From the NCBI RefSeq assembly GCF_003003095.1, contig NZ_PVTT01000001.1, positions 1,178,001 to 1,242,000 on the forward strand: a stretch of 64,000 bases of DNA, read 5' to 3'. A program made the translations under genes and the position numbers. The DNA comes from Hasllibacter halocynthiae (lineage in GTDB: Bacteria; Pseudomonadota; Alphaproteobacteria; Rhodobacterales; Rhodobacteraceae). The notes under the pieces were generated by a model, which saw nothing but the letters and a program-made list of their open reading frames with translations, searched no databases and was not told the origin of the DNA. Below are positions 46,160-55,258 of the stretch, in pieces (the stretch's first letter is position 1; each line of letters opens with the position of its first letter).

Positions 46160-47566
46160 ATGATTCCCAAAGTTCTTCGCGCGACGCCACTGGCGCTCGC
46201 GCTGGCCCTCGGTCCGGCGGGGCTCGTCGTCCCCGAACCGGCCGCGGCGCAGACCCTCTCCGTCCTCAGCGGCCCCACCTCGGGGCCCCTCCGGGTGCCG
46301 ATGAACCGCGCCGTCGTCGTGGAGAGCGACATGCCCTTCGCGGAGCTGTCGATCGCAAACCCCGACATCGCCGACATCTCGACGCTGTCCGACCGGACGG
46401 TCTACGTCCTGGGTCGCACGCCCGGGCGCACGACCCTGACGATCCTCGGGCCGGACGGCGGCCTTCTGTCGAACGTCGAGGTTCAGGTGACCCCCGACGT
46501 CGCCGAGTTTCGCGAGCGCCTTCAGCAGATCCTGCCAGGCGAGAACATCGACGTGCGCACCGCGAACGACGGCATCGTGCTCTCGGGCGTAGTCTCGTCG
46601 ATCCAGCGCCTCGACCGTGCCCTCTCGCTGGCGCAGCGCTACGCGCCCGAACGGGTCTCGAACCTGATGTCCGTCGGCGGCAACCAGCAGGTCATGCTGA
46701 AGGTCCGCTTCGCCGAGATGGGCCGTTCGGTCAGCCGCAGCCTGGGCGGCGGCATCGGGATCGGCATCGGGGGGGACGGCGACCTCGCCGGATCGGCCAT
46801 CGGTCTCGGCACGCGGGTGCCCGCGTCCGCAGGCGGCGCGGTCGCCGGAACCGGCATCTTCGAGCTCGCCCTCGGCGACGCGTCGGTGGACATTCTGCTC
46901 GACGCGCTCGAGCAGCGCGGCCTCACCCGCATCCTCGCGGAGCCGAACCTTACCGCCCTCTCGGGTCAGGAGGCGACCTTCATCGCCGGGGGCGAGTACC
47001 CCGTTCCGACGGTGCAGCCGGGCGACGACGGCGAGAACCCCACCGTCCTGATCGAGTACAAGCCCTTCGGGGTCGAGATGGACTTCATCCCCCGCGTGGT
47101 GGACGGGGACATCATCAACCTCGAGCTGGCGGCCGCGATCTCCTCGCTCGACCCCTCGGCGGGCGAGATCGTGAACGGGCAGGCCGTGCAGGGCTTCCGC
47201 TCGCGCGCGACCTCGACCACCGTGGAGATCAGGGACGGCGAGAGCTTCGCGATCGCGGGCCTCCTGCAGGACGATTTCCGGGACTCGAACAACCAGGTGC
47301 CGTTCCTCGGCGACATCCCGATCCTCGGCGCCCTCTTCCGTTCGGCCGAGTACCAGCGCGACCAGACGGAGCTGGTCATCGTGATCACGGCGCATCTCGT
47401 GCAGCCCACCCGCGGCGGGTACGCCCTGCCGACGGACAACGTCCGCCTGCCGACCGAGCGGGAGCTGTTCCTGCTCGGCCGGACGGAAGGCGCGCCCACC
47501 ACGGGCCCTGCGGCCGAAGTGGCGCGGCAGAACTTCCAGGGCTCGTACGGCTACGTGCTGGATTGA
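46160..47566 (+). CDS. cpaC: Outer-membrane secretin CpaC/RcpA
   Basis: A 468-residue type II/III-type secretin forming the Tad outer-membrane pore. A signal peptide (1-30) is followed by the N-terminal pilus/secretin domain with the BON-like VEVQVTPDVAEFRERL segment and the C-terminal secretin core ILAEPNLTALSGQEATFIAGGEYPVP and VPFLGDIPILGALFRS. It ends in DQTELVIVITAHLVQP. The 157-nt gap upstream has no gene; GAGGCAGG lies before the ATG. Confidence 0.95.
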   Translation: MIPKVLRATPLALALALGPAGLVVPEPAAAQTLSVLSGPTSGPLRVPMNRAVVVESDMPFAELSIANPDIADISTLSDRTVYVLGRTPGRTTLTILGPDGGLLSNVEVQVTPDVAEFRERLQQILPGENIDVRTANDGIVLSGVVSSIQRLDRALSLAQRYAPERVSNLMSVGGNQQVMLKVRFAEMGRSVSRSLGGGIGIGIGGDGDLAGSAIGLGTRVPASAGGAVAGTGIFELALGDASVDILLDALEQRGLTRILAEPNLTALSGQEATFIAGGEYPVPTVQPGDDGENPTVLIEYKPFGVEMDFIPRVVDGDIINLELAAAISSLDPSAGEIVNGQAVQGFRSRATSTTVEIRDGESFAIAGLLQDDFRDSNNQVPFLGDIPILGALFRSAEYQRDQTELVIVITAHLVQPTRGGYALPTDNVRLPTERELFLLGRTEGAPTTGPAAEVARQNFQGSYGYVLD

Positions 47567-47577
47567 GGAGAAGAGCG

Positions 47578-48231
47578 ATGAAGACCATCCTGACCACGAC
47601 GATCCTCGCCTTCGCCTTGACCGGGTGCGGCGGGCTTCTGAACGACCCCAGCCTCGACCGGACCGCCGGCGCGACGCGCAACGCCCAATTCGGCGACGCG
47701 ACGATGACGAACATGATGATAAGCACTGGCCAGCTGGGCTATGCGGAGGCGCTGCAGGCGAGGTTCGAGAGTGAGGTTCCGAGCACCGTCCTGTTCGAGT
47801 TCGACTCGGCCACGCTGACGCCCCGGGCCCAGCAGGTCCTCGACCGGCAGGCGAGCTGGATGCGGCAGTTCCCCGAGCTGGGCTTCTCGGTCTACGGCTA
47901 CGCCGACGCGGTCGGCCCCTCCGCCTACAACGAACGCCTGGGCCGGGCGCGCGCGGAGGCGGTGCTGCGGTATCTCGTCTCGCGCGGGGTGCCACGCAGC
48001 CACCTCGAGGCCCTGGTCTCCTACGGCGAGGATCGCCTGGCGGTGCAGACGTCGCAGCGCGAAGTGCGCAACCGCCGCGTCATCACGACCGTGTCCGGCT
48101 TCGACCAGAGGCATCCGACGGTGCTCGACGGACGCTATGCGGAGATCATCTACCGCGATTACGTCGCCTCGGCCGTACCCCCGAGCCAGCTGTCGCTGGC
48201 GACGAGCACCGGGGCCGTCGCGAACAACTGA
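47578..48231 (+). CDS. OmpA-domain lipoprotein of the Tad locus
   Basis: A 217-residue lipoprotein (lipobox LTGC, Cys17) with an OmpA/MotB-like peptidoglycan-binding domain: VLFEFDSATLTPRAQQVL and the YGYADAVGPSAYNERLGRARAEAVLRYL motif. It occupies the place of CpaD in other Tad loci and probably anchors or stabilises the secretin against the wall. It is 11 nt downstream of cpaC with GGAG at the start. A terminator follows. Confidence 0.9.
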   Translation: MKTILTTTILAFALTGCGGLLNDPSLDRTAGATRNAQFGDATMTNMMISTGQLGYAEALQARFESEVPSTVLFEFDSATLTPRAQQVLDRQASWMRQFPELGFSVYGYADAVGPSAYNERLGRARAEAVLRYLVSRGVPRSHLEALVSYGEDRLAVQTSQREVRNRRVITTVSGFDQRHPTVLDGRYAEIIYRDYVASAVPPSQLSLATSTGAVANN

Positions 48232-48259
48232 TCGGAGGCCGATCGCGGGAACAGGGAAC

Positions 48260-48293
48260 GGGCGGCCCCGAGGGGTCGCCCGCTCTCGTTTCG
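48260..48293 (+). terminator. Probable terminator after the OmpA lipoprotein gene
   Basis: GGGCGGCCCC (48260-48269) pairs with GGGGTCGCCC (48272-48281), ten base pairs with one G-U and a two-nt apex that in practice opens to four, followed by GCTCTCGTTTCG. The T run is weak. It splits the locus into cpaB-cpaC-ompA and cpaE onward. Confidence 0.6.
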
Positions 48294-48427
48294 TCACCAT
48301 GCTTTACCCCCATCCGGGCGCATTGTCGCCGGATTCGGCCACTATCCCATTCCGCGAGAAGGACCGTTCAGAAGCCCGGCGGGCGTCCTGACGGCATCAA
48401 CGATCCGCGAAGGCGGACGCAGCGAGG

Positions 48428-49696
48428 ATGAGCGACATGACCGTCAGCGCCGATTCCGAGAGCGACGCGGCCCCGATCCGGGCCTGCACGATCAGCCGCG
48501 ACCTCGACAGGTTCGACGCGTTGATCGACGACATGGAGACCGCGTTCGGCGAGGGATGGGGCGATCTTTCCTTCGAGGAGGCCGCCGTGTTCCTCGGGCA
48601 GCCGGAGGCAGCGGAGATGGAGTTCGTCGCCATCGCCCTCGACGGCGAGGACGAGGGGCGGGTGGACGAGGCCGAGGCGGTGATAGCCGCCGCCCGCTCC
48701 GCCGGGGTCGCGGTCATCCTGGTGACGGACGGCCTGGCCCCGGCGGCGCTGCATCGGCTGATGAAGTCGGGCGCATCGGCCTTCCTGCCCTATCCCATCC
48801 CCTCCGGCGAGCTCGTCGAAGCCATCGCGACCCTCGAGGCGCCGCGCGTGCAAGCCGACCTCGCCGGAGGGGACCTCGTCCAGATGGCCCGCCCCGGCGC
48901 AGCGGCCCCGGCGGGCGACCGCTCGGCCGTCGTCGTCGCCGTCCACGGCATGGCCGGGGGCACCGGCGCGACGACGCTGGCGGTCAACCTCGCCTCCGAG
49001 CTGGCGACCGCGCCGAAGGGGATCTCGCCGCCGAAGGTGGCGCTGATCGACCTCGATCTGCAATTCGGCGCGGTCGCGACCGCCCTCGACCTGCCCCGCC
49101 GAGAGGCGGTGACGGAGCTTCTCACCGAGATCGAGGACATGGACGTCGAAGGCTTCATCCAGGCGCTGCAGCCGGTCGGGGAGGCGCTGCACGTCCTGAC
49201 GGCGCCTTCGGACCTGCTGCCCCTCGACCTGCTCGGCCCCGAGGAGATCGAGCGCCTTCTCGAATTCGCGCGCGTCAACTTCGACTACGTCGTGATCGAC
49301 CTGCCGCACGCCTTCGTCTCCTGGACGGAGGCGGTGATGAACGCCGCCCATCTCTATTTCGGCACGCTCGAGCTCGACATGCGCTCGGCGCAGAACGCGC
49401 TGCGGGTGATCCGGGCCCTGAGGGCCGAGGCGCTGCCGGTCGAGAAGATCCGCTGGGTCCTGAACCGGGCGCCGAAGGGGATGGACCTGCAGGGCAAGGC
49501 CCGGGTCAAGCGCATGGCCGAAAGCCTGGAGATCAAGCTGGACCTGCAGCTGCCCGACGGGCTGAAGCCCGCGCAGCAGGCAGCGGACGCAGGCAAGGCC
49601 CTTGCCGAGGTCGCCCCGAAGAATCCCCTCCGCCGCGAGATCGAGAAGCTCGCCCAATCGATCCATGAGCGCAACGTCGGCGAGGAGGCCGCCTGA
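48428..49696 (+). CDS. cpaE: Pilus assembly ATPase-like protein CpaE/TadZ
   Basis: A 422-residue MinD/ParA-like protein that localises the Tad machine. The N-terminal receiver-like domain (about 15-140) lacks a clear phospho-acceptor set. The deviant P-loop reads MAGGTGATTLA (175-185), with GATT in place of the usual GKTT, as in other TadZ proteins. The LIDLDLQFG segment follows. Met4 (48437) has better ribosome-binding spacing and may be the true start. It overlaps tadA by one base. Confidence 0.92.
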   Translation: MSDMTVSADSESDAAPIRACTISRDLDRFDALIDDMETAFGEGWGDLSFEEAAVFLGQPEAAEMEFVAIALDGEDEGRVDEAEAVIAAARSAGVAVILVTDGLAPAALHRLMKSGASAFLPYPIPSGELVEAIATLEAPRVQADLAGGDLVQMARPGAAAPAGDRSAVVVAVHGMAGGTGATTLAVNLASELATAPKGISPPKVALIDLDLQFGAVATALDLPRREAVTELLTEIEDMDVEGFIQALQPVGEALHVLTAPSDLLPLDLLGPEEIERLLEFARVNFDYVVIDLPHAFVSWTEAVMNAAHLYFGTLELDMRSAQNALRVIRALRAEALPVEKIRWVLNRAPKGMDLQGKARVKRMAESLEIKLDLQLPDGLKPAQQAADAGKALAEVAPKNPLRREIEKLAQSIHERNVGEEAA

Positions 49697-51138
49697 TGTT
49701 CGCCAAGTACAAGAAGGAGAAGGGCACGCCCGTCGCCGCGACCGACGCGGGCGCCGCTTCGCCCGAACCGGCCGCGAAGGCCGCGCCCAAGGTCGCCAGG
49801 CGGCAGGCGCCGAAGGCCGCCGCGCCCGCCCCCGCCGACAAGGAGACGCGCCGCAAGGAACGGCTGTCCGAGATCAAGACCGAGATGCACCGGCGCCTTC
49901 TCGACCAGCTCAACCTCTCCGCGCTCGAGCATGCAAAGGAAGCCGACCTGCGCGCCGAGATCCAGGCCATCGTGGCCGAGGCGTTGGAGGAGCTCGCAGT
50001 CGTCCTGAACCGCGAGGAGCGGACGGTCCTCATCCAGGAGCTCTACGACGAGGTCACGGGCCTCGGCCCGCTCGAGCCGCTGCTGAAGGACGACGACGTC
50101 AACGACATCCTCGTGAACGGCCCTCAGCGCGTGTTCATCGAGCGCAAGGGCAAGCTCGAGCTGTCCGACGTCACCTTCAAGGACGAGCGGCACCTCCTGC
50201 GGATCATCGACAAGATCGTCTCGGCCGTCGGCCGGCGCGTGGACGAGTCCAACCCATACGTGGACGCCCGCCTGAAGGACGGCTCGCGCTTCAACGCGAT
50301 GGTGCCGCCCGTGGCCGTCGACGGCAGCCTCGTCTCGATCCGGAAGTTCAAGAAGGAGAAGCTCGGGATCGACGACCTCGTGGACTTCGGCGCCTTCTCC
50401 GAGGAGATGGCCGCCTATCTCGAGGCCGCCGTCGCCACCCGCCTCAACGTGATCGTCTCCGGCGGCACGGGCTCGGGCAAGACGACGACCCTGAACGCCT
50501 TGTCGAGCTTCATCGACAACGCCGAGCGCATCCTGACCATCGAGGACACCGCCGAGCTCCAGCTTCAGCAGGTCCATGTCGGCCGGATGGAATCGCGCCC
50601 CGCCAACGTCGAGGGGAAGGGCGAGGTCTCGCAGCGCGACTGCCTCAGGAACGCGCTCCGCATGCGTCCCGACCGCATCATCGTGGGCGAGACCCGCGGC
50701 GAGGAGGTCATCGACATGCTGCAGGCCATGAACACGGGCCATGACGGCTCGATGACGACGATCCACGCCAACAGCGCCCGCGACGGCGTCAGCCGCCTCG
50801 AGAACATGATCGCGATGGCGGGCATCGAGATGCCGATCAAGGCGGTCCGCTCGCAGATATCGTCGGCCGTCAACCTCATCGTGCAGGCCAGCCGCCTCCA
50901 GGACGGCTCGCGGCGCATGACGTCGATCACCGAGGTCACCGGGATGGAGGGCGACGTCATCACCATGCAGGAGATCTTCAGGTTCCAGCGTACGGGCCTG
51001 ACGCCGGACAACAAGATCATCGGCCATTTCACAGGCTGCGGCGTCCGCTCGGCCTATTCCGAGCGCTTCCGCATCTGGGGCTACGATCTGCCGAACGAGA
51101 TATACGAGCCCGTCGCGCTGCCCGGAGGCGCGCGATGA
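49696..51138 (+). CDS. tadA: Pilus assembly ATPase TadA/CpaF
   Basis: A 480-residue hexameric secretion ATPase (GspE/VirB11 superfamily) that powers Flp pilus extension. Walker A GGTGSGKTT is at 256-264. The Asp-box/Walker B region RIIVGETRGEEVIDMLQAMNTGH and the SMTTIHANS His-box are present. An Ala/Pro/Lys-rich N-terminal tail (about 1-55) precedes the conserved domain. It is translationally linked to cpaE (TGATG) and tadB (ATGA). Confidence 0.96.
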   Translation: MFAKYKKEKGTPVAATDAGAASPEPAAKAAPKVARRQAPKAAAPAPADKETRRKERLSEIKTEMHRRLLDQLNLSALEHAKEADLRAEIQAIVAEALEELAVVLNREERTVLIQELYDEVTGLGPLEPLLKDDDVNDILVNGPQRVFIERKGKLELSDVTFKDERHLLRIIDKIVSAVGRRVDESNPYVDARLKDGSRFNAMVPPVAVDGSLVSIRKFKKEKLGIDDLVDFGAFSEEMAAYLEAAVATRLNVIVSGGTGSGKTTTLNALSSFIDNAERILTIEDTAELQLQQVHVGRMESRPANVEGKGEVSQRDCLRNALRMRPDRIIVGETRGEEVIDMLQAMNTGHDGSMTTIHANSARDGVSRLENMIAMAGIEMPIKAVRSQISSAVNLIVQASRLQDGSRRMTSITEVTGMEGDVITMQEIFRFQRTGLTPDNKIIGHFTGCGVRSAYSERFRIWGYDLPNEIYEPVALPGGAR

Positions 51139-52097
51139 CCAGCGAGCTGATCGTCTACGGCATCATCTTCGTTGCCGTCGTGGTGCTGGTCGAGGGGGTG
51201 TACCTCACAGTCTTCGGCAAGGACATCTCGCTGAACCGCAACGTCAACCGCCGCCTCGCGATGATCGAGAAGGGCGAATCGCGGCAGGAGGTCCTCGCCA
51301 AGCTCCGCAAGGAGATGAACCAGCACCTCGCCGCGAAGCGGCTGCCGCTCTATGCGATCCTGGCGGACAAGGCGCAGAAGGGCGGCGTGGCCTTCACGCC
51401 GACGCAGCTGATCATCCTGATGGTCGCGCTGACCATGATGTCGTTCGTCCTGCTTACGGTCGGCACGGCCACGGGCGTCGCGGTGCGGGCCATCATATCG
51501 GTCGCCTTTGGATGCGGCGGCGTCTGGTTCTGGGTGAACGGCAAGGCGAAGAAGCGCATGGCCCTGATCGAGGAGCAGCTTCCCGACGCGGTCGAGCTGA
51601 TGGTCCGCTCGCTGAAGGTCGGACATCCCTTCTCCTCCGCGGTCAACATCGTCGCCAAGGAGGTGAACGATCCCCTCGCCTCCGAGATGGGCGTGATCGC
51701 GGACGAGGTGGCCTACGGCAAGGACATGGGCGACGCCTTCAAGGTCATGGCGGACCGCCTCGACCTGCAGGACCTTCGCTTCCTCGCGGTGGCGGTGACG
51801 ATCCAGCAGCAATCAGGCGGCAACCTCGCCGAGATCCTCGCCGGCCTCGCGGCGGTCATCCGCTCGCGCTTCCGGCTCTTCCGCCGCGTCAAGGCGATCA
51901 CCGCCGAAGCGCAGTGGTCGGGCATGTTCCTGTCGATGTTCCCGCTCGTCGCCCTGGCGCTGATCCTGATCTTCAAGCCGGACTACTTCGACGCCGTCAA
52001 AGAGCATCCCTACTTCATCTACGGCTGCTTCACGGTCGCCGGGTTCCTGGTCGCGAACCTCGTCGTCATGAAAAAGCTCGTTAACATCAAGGTTTGA
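51135..52097 (+). CDS. tadB: Inner-membrane platform protein TadB
   Basis: A 320-residue protein with an N-terminal helix, a second helix pair (about 92-136) and C-terminal helices, enclosing a type II secretion F (GspF) domain. The domain shows LPDAVELMVRSLKVGHPFSSAV and IQQQSGGNLAEILAGLA. It forms the inner-membrane platform with TadC on which the pilus is built. It starts 4 nt inside tadA. Confidence 0.95.
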   Translation: MTSELIVYGIIFVAVVVLVEGVYLTVFGKDISLNRNVNRRLAMIEKGESRQEVLAKLRKEMNQHLAAKRLPLYAILADKAQKGGVAFTPTQLIILMVALTMMSFVLLTVGTATGVAVRAIISVAFGCGGVWFWVNGKAKKRMALIEEQLPDAVELMVRSLKVGHPFSSAVNIVAKEVNDPLASEMGVIADEVAYGKDMGDAFKVMADRLDLQDLRFLAVAVTIQQQSGGNLAEILAGLAAVIRSRFRLFRRVKAITAEAQWSGMFLSMFPLVALALILIFKPDYFDAVKEHPYFIYGCFTVAGFLVANLVVMKKLVNIKV

Positions 52098-52102
52098 CGC
52101 TG

Positions 52103-53086
52103 ATGCAGCCCCTCATCGACGCACTCGGCCCGGACGGCGCGCTCTACGTTCTGGGCGGCACCGGCATCCTGCTGGTGCTTGGCGCGCTGGTGGCCTTCCT
52201 GAAGCCCGGCGCGGACCCCTATCGCCGCCTGGACCGCAAGGGCGCGATCGCCACCGGCGGCGCCCCCGCCGCCGCGGAGGCAGGCCGCCTGCGCGAGAGC
52301 GGCGAGAAGAAGCTCGAGAAGTTCTCCGGCTTCCTCGAGCCGCAATCGGAGGAGGAACTCACCGAGATCAAGCGGAAGCTCCAGCAGGCCGGCTACACGA
52401 ACCGCGACGCGGTCTCGCTCTTCTATCTCAGCCAGGCGGTGCTGGGCATCGGGATGATGGCCCTGGGGGGCTTCTACGTCTGGATGAACCTGGGCGCGGA
52501 GCCGCCCATGTCGACGACGACCATGGTCCTCGCGATCCTCGGCCCCGGCGTCGGGGGCTACTACATGCCGAAGAGGTACATAGCCTCGCGCGCGAAGGCC
52601 CGCGAGGAGGAGATCGTCTCAGGCTTTCCCGACAGCCTCGACCTCATGCTCGTGTGCATCGAGGCCGGCCAGTCGATGGACCAGTCCATCATCCGCGTCG
52701 CCAACGAGCTTCAGATTTCATATCCCGCACTCGCGGCCGAGTTCGAGCTGGTCGCCTACGAGATGAAGGCCGGCAAGGACAAGGCGCAGGTGTTTCGGGA
52801 CATGGCCGATCGTTGCGGCGTGCAGGACATCACCTCGTTCACCACCGTCCTGATCCAGTCGCAGACCTTCGGCACCTCGATCGCCGATGCCCTGCGCGTC
52901 TACGCCGCCGAGATGCGGGACAAGCGTGTGATGCGTGCGGAGGAGAAGGCCAACAAGCTGCCGACGAAGATGACGCTGGCCACGATGATGCTGACGCTGC
53001 CGCCATTGCTCATCATCCTGCTCTCCCCCTCCATCCTCGAGATCATGGCCGTCCTCTCGGGCGATTCCTCCTCGACCACGTTCTGA
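52103..53086 (+). CDS. tadC: Inner-membrane platform protein TadC
   Basis: A 327-residue GspF-domain protein pairing with TadB. The domain shows FPDSLDLMLVCIEAGQSMDQSI and LIQSQTFGTSIADAL. Membrane helices are near 15-35, 110-160 and 295-320. The ATG at 52103 is 5 nt after the tadB stop. A TTG at 52094, overlapping that stop, would add three residues. The tadD-like gene follows after 84 nt. Confidence 0.95.
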   Translation: MQPLIDALGPDGALYVLGGTGILLVLGALVAFLKPGADPYRRLDRKGAIATGGAPAAAEAGRLRESGEKKLEKFSGFLEPQSEEELTEIKRKLQQAGYTNRDAVSLFYLSQAVLGIGMMALGGFYVWMNLGAEPPMSTTTMVLAILGPGVGGYYMPKRYIASRAKAREEEIVSGFPDSLDLMLVCIEAGQSMDQSIIRVANELQISYPALAAEFELVAYEMKAGKDKAQVFRDMADRCGVQDITSFTTVLIQSQTFGTSIADALRVYAAEMRDKRVMRAEEKANKLPTKMTLATMMLTLPPLLIILLSPSILEIMAVLSGDSSSTTF

Positions 53087-53170
53087 CCGCGGCCCGGGGG
53101 ACACGCCGGCCCGCCGCGCGGCGGCGCGGTCCCTCCCGCCTGCCCGCCCCCAGGGGTTAGAGGGGCCTTC

Positions 53171-53695
53171 ATGCTTCGGATCGTCCTGCCCGCCTGCGCC
53201 GTCCTCGTCCTTCTCGCGGCCTGCATGCCGCCGGGCGGGCCGCAGGCGCTGACCCCCGACGAGGCGCTGACGCGGGGGCTGACGGCCGCCGCGCTCGGCG
53301 ACCACGAGGCGGCGCTGACGCTCTACACCCGCGGCCGGCTGGGCCGCCCGGACGACGCCCGCCTTCTCGCCGCCCAGGGCGCGAGCGCGCACGCCCTCGG
53401 ACGGGTGAACCAGGCCGAGCCGCTCCTGCGGCGCGCGCTGGCGTCCGATCCCGAACTTCCGGCGGCCTGGAACACCCTGGGCCTCCTCCTCCTCGACACG
53501 GATCGCGCGCCCGCGGCGGTACGCGCGTTCGAGCGGGCCTTCGCCCTCACCCGTGGCAGCAGCGCCTCGATCCGCGCGAACCTCTCCCGCGCGATGGAGA
53601 TTCGCGACGGCGCCCGCTACGCTCCGCCGGAGGAAGCGTCCGCGACGCTGACCTACCGGGGCGGCGGGGACTACCTGCTCTCGACCGACGACTAG
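53171..53695 (+). CDS. tadD: TadD-like TPR lipoprotein
   Basis: A 174-residue lipoprotein with lipobox LLAAC (Cys17) and three to four tetratricopeptide repeats (about 30-150), including the LLRRALASDPELPAAWNTLGLLLL unit. TadD supports secretin assembly in the outer membrane. It is the first of two consecutive TPR lipoproteins. Confidence 0.88.
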   Translation: MLRIVLPACAVLVLLAACMPPGGPQALTPDEALTRGLTAAALGDHEAALTLYTRGRLGRPDDARLLAAQGASAHALGRVNQAEPLLRRALASDPELPAAWNTLGLLLLDTDRAPAAVRAFERAFALTRGSSASIRANLSRAMEIRDGARYAPPEEASATLTYRGGGDYLLSTDD

Positions 53696-53722
53696 GCGCG
53701 CGGACCCGAGCGGAGGCAAGGA

Positions 53723-54574
53723 ATGACCCTCGGACACGCGCGCCGGAACGTCGGCGCCATTCTGGCGATCCTCGCCCTTTCGGCATGTGGCGGACCGAAG
53801 GGCGCGGACGTCTCGCGCGGGGCGACCGCGAGCGACATCATCGACGATGCCGATCTCAACGACATCATGCTGACGGTCGGCGACCCCGGGACCGCCGTCG
53901 CGCATTTCGCCCGCCTCGCGGAGGAGCAGCCCGAGAGGGTGGAGCTGCGGCGCGGGCTGGCCAAGTCGCTGACCCGCGCCGGCCGCAACGCGGAGGCCGC
54001 CACGGCATGGCGCGAGCTGCTCGCGATGGAGGGCGCCGATGTCGACGACCGGGTCGAGCTGGCCGGCGTCCTCGTTCGGATGGGCGACTGGGCCGGCGCG
54101 CGTGCCGCGCTCGACGCGATACCGCCGACGCACGAGACGTTCCGCCGGTACCGCCTGGAGGCGATGGTCGCCGACAGCGAGCAGGCCTGGGACCGCTCCG
54201 ACAGCTTCTACGAGACCGCGCTCGGTCTCACGGCCGCCCCCGCGGGGGTCTTGAACAACTGGGGCTTCTCGAAGCTGTCGCGCGGCGAGCATGCCGGCGC
54301 CGAGCGCCTTCTCGAGCGGGCGCTGCGCGACGATCCCGGCCTCTTCACGGCGAAGAACAACCTCGCCCTGGCCAGGGCGGGCCAGCGCAACTACACGCTG
54401 CCGCCCGTCGCGCTGACCCAGGAGGAGCGGGCGCAGCTTCTGCACACGATGGCGCTCGCGGCCATCCGGCAGGGCGACGTGAACACCGGCCGCTCGCTTC
54501 TCAACGACGCGGTCGAGAGCCACCCGCGGCATTTCGATGCCGCCGCCCGTGCGCTCCAGGCCCTCGGCGGCTGA
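53723..54574 (+). CDS. Second TPR lipoprotein of the Tad locus
   Basis: A 283-residue lipoprotein (lipobox LSAC, Cys23) with TPR units across about 55-280, for example the GNWxGFSKLSRGEHAGAERLLERALRDD-type unit in its second half. It resembles TadD but is longer, so a duplicated or specialised pilotin-like role is likely. AAGGA precedes the start. Its stop overlaps the prepilin peptidase start (TGATG). Confidence 0.85.
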   Translation: MTLGHARRNVGAILAILALSACGGPKGADVSRGATASDIIDDADLNDIMLTVGDPGTAVAHFARLAEEQPERVELRRGLAKSLTRAGRNAEAATAWRELLAMEGADVDDRVELAGVLVRMGDWAGARAALDAIPPTHETFRRYRLEAMVADSEQAWDRSDSFYETALGLTAAPAGVLNNWGFSKLSRGEHAGAERLLERALRDDPGLFTAKNNLALARAGQRNYTLPPVALTQEERAQLLHTMALAAIRQGDVNTGRSLLNDAVESHPRHFDAAARALQALGG

Positions 54575-55059
54575 TGACCCCCGCCGAAAACCCCTACATC
54601 TGGCTCCTGATCGCCGCCGTCCCCTTCTGCATGGCGGCCGTCTGGACCGACCTCACGCGGATGAAGATCCGTAACTGGACGGTTCTCGGCCTCGTCGCCG
54701 CGTTCCTCGTGGCGGGGACGCTCGTCCTGCCGCCGGCGACGGTCGCGAGCCAGATCGCCCAGGCGGCCGTCGTCCTTTGCGTGACCTTCGTCCTGACCAT
54801 GCTCCGCGGGATGGGCGCGGGGGATGCGAAGTTCCTCGCGGCGACGGCGCTCTACGTGCCCCTGGCGGGGGTGCCGCTCTATGCGGTCGTTCTCTGCGCT
54901 ACCGTGATCGCGGGGTTCGTCCTGCACCGGGGCGCGCGCGCGATCCCCGCCCTGAGGGGCGTGGGATGGGAGAGCTGGTCGCGGCAGGACTTCCCGATGG
55001 GCCTCTGCCTCGGCTCGTCGCTCGTGATCTTCCTCGCGCTCGCCGCGACGGGCACCTGA
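54574..55059 (+). CDS. Prepilin peptidase TadV/CpaA
   Basis: A 161-residue aspartic prepilin peptidase (family A24) with about five membrane helices. Catalytic Asp26 (WTDLTRMKI) and Asp84 (GMGAGDAKF, the GxGD motif) are visible. It lacks the methyltransferase domain of PilD. It should cleave the two pilins after Gly16. It is coupled to the preceding TPR gene. Confidence 0.94.
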   Translation: MTPAENPYIWLLIAAVPFCMAAVWTDLTRMKIRNWTVLGLVAAFLVAGTLVLPPATVASQIAQAAVVLCVTFVLTMLRGMGAGDAKFLAATALYVPLAGVPLYAVVLCATVIAGFVLHRGARAIPALRGVGWESWSRQDFPMGLCLGSSLVIFLALAATGT

Positions 55060-55258
55060 CGTCCCGTACGCCGCCGCCGCGGGGTAGGCGCGCGGTGGGC
55101 GCCCGCGCCTTCCTGTGCGTCTCGCCCGACATTCGCGCCGGCTGCCGCCATATCGTTTCCGTCCTGCCCCGTTTCCGCCGCGACGCCGAGGGAAACGGTC
55201 CCGGACCGGCATCCGCCCGCCCGCCGATGCCGCGACCCGCGATGCAGGAGGCACCCGC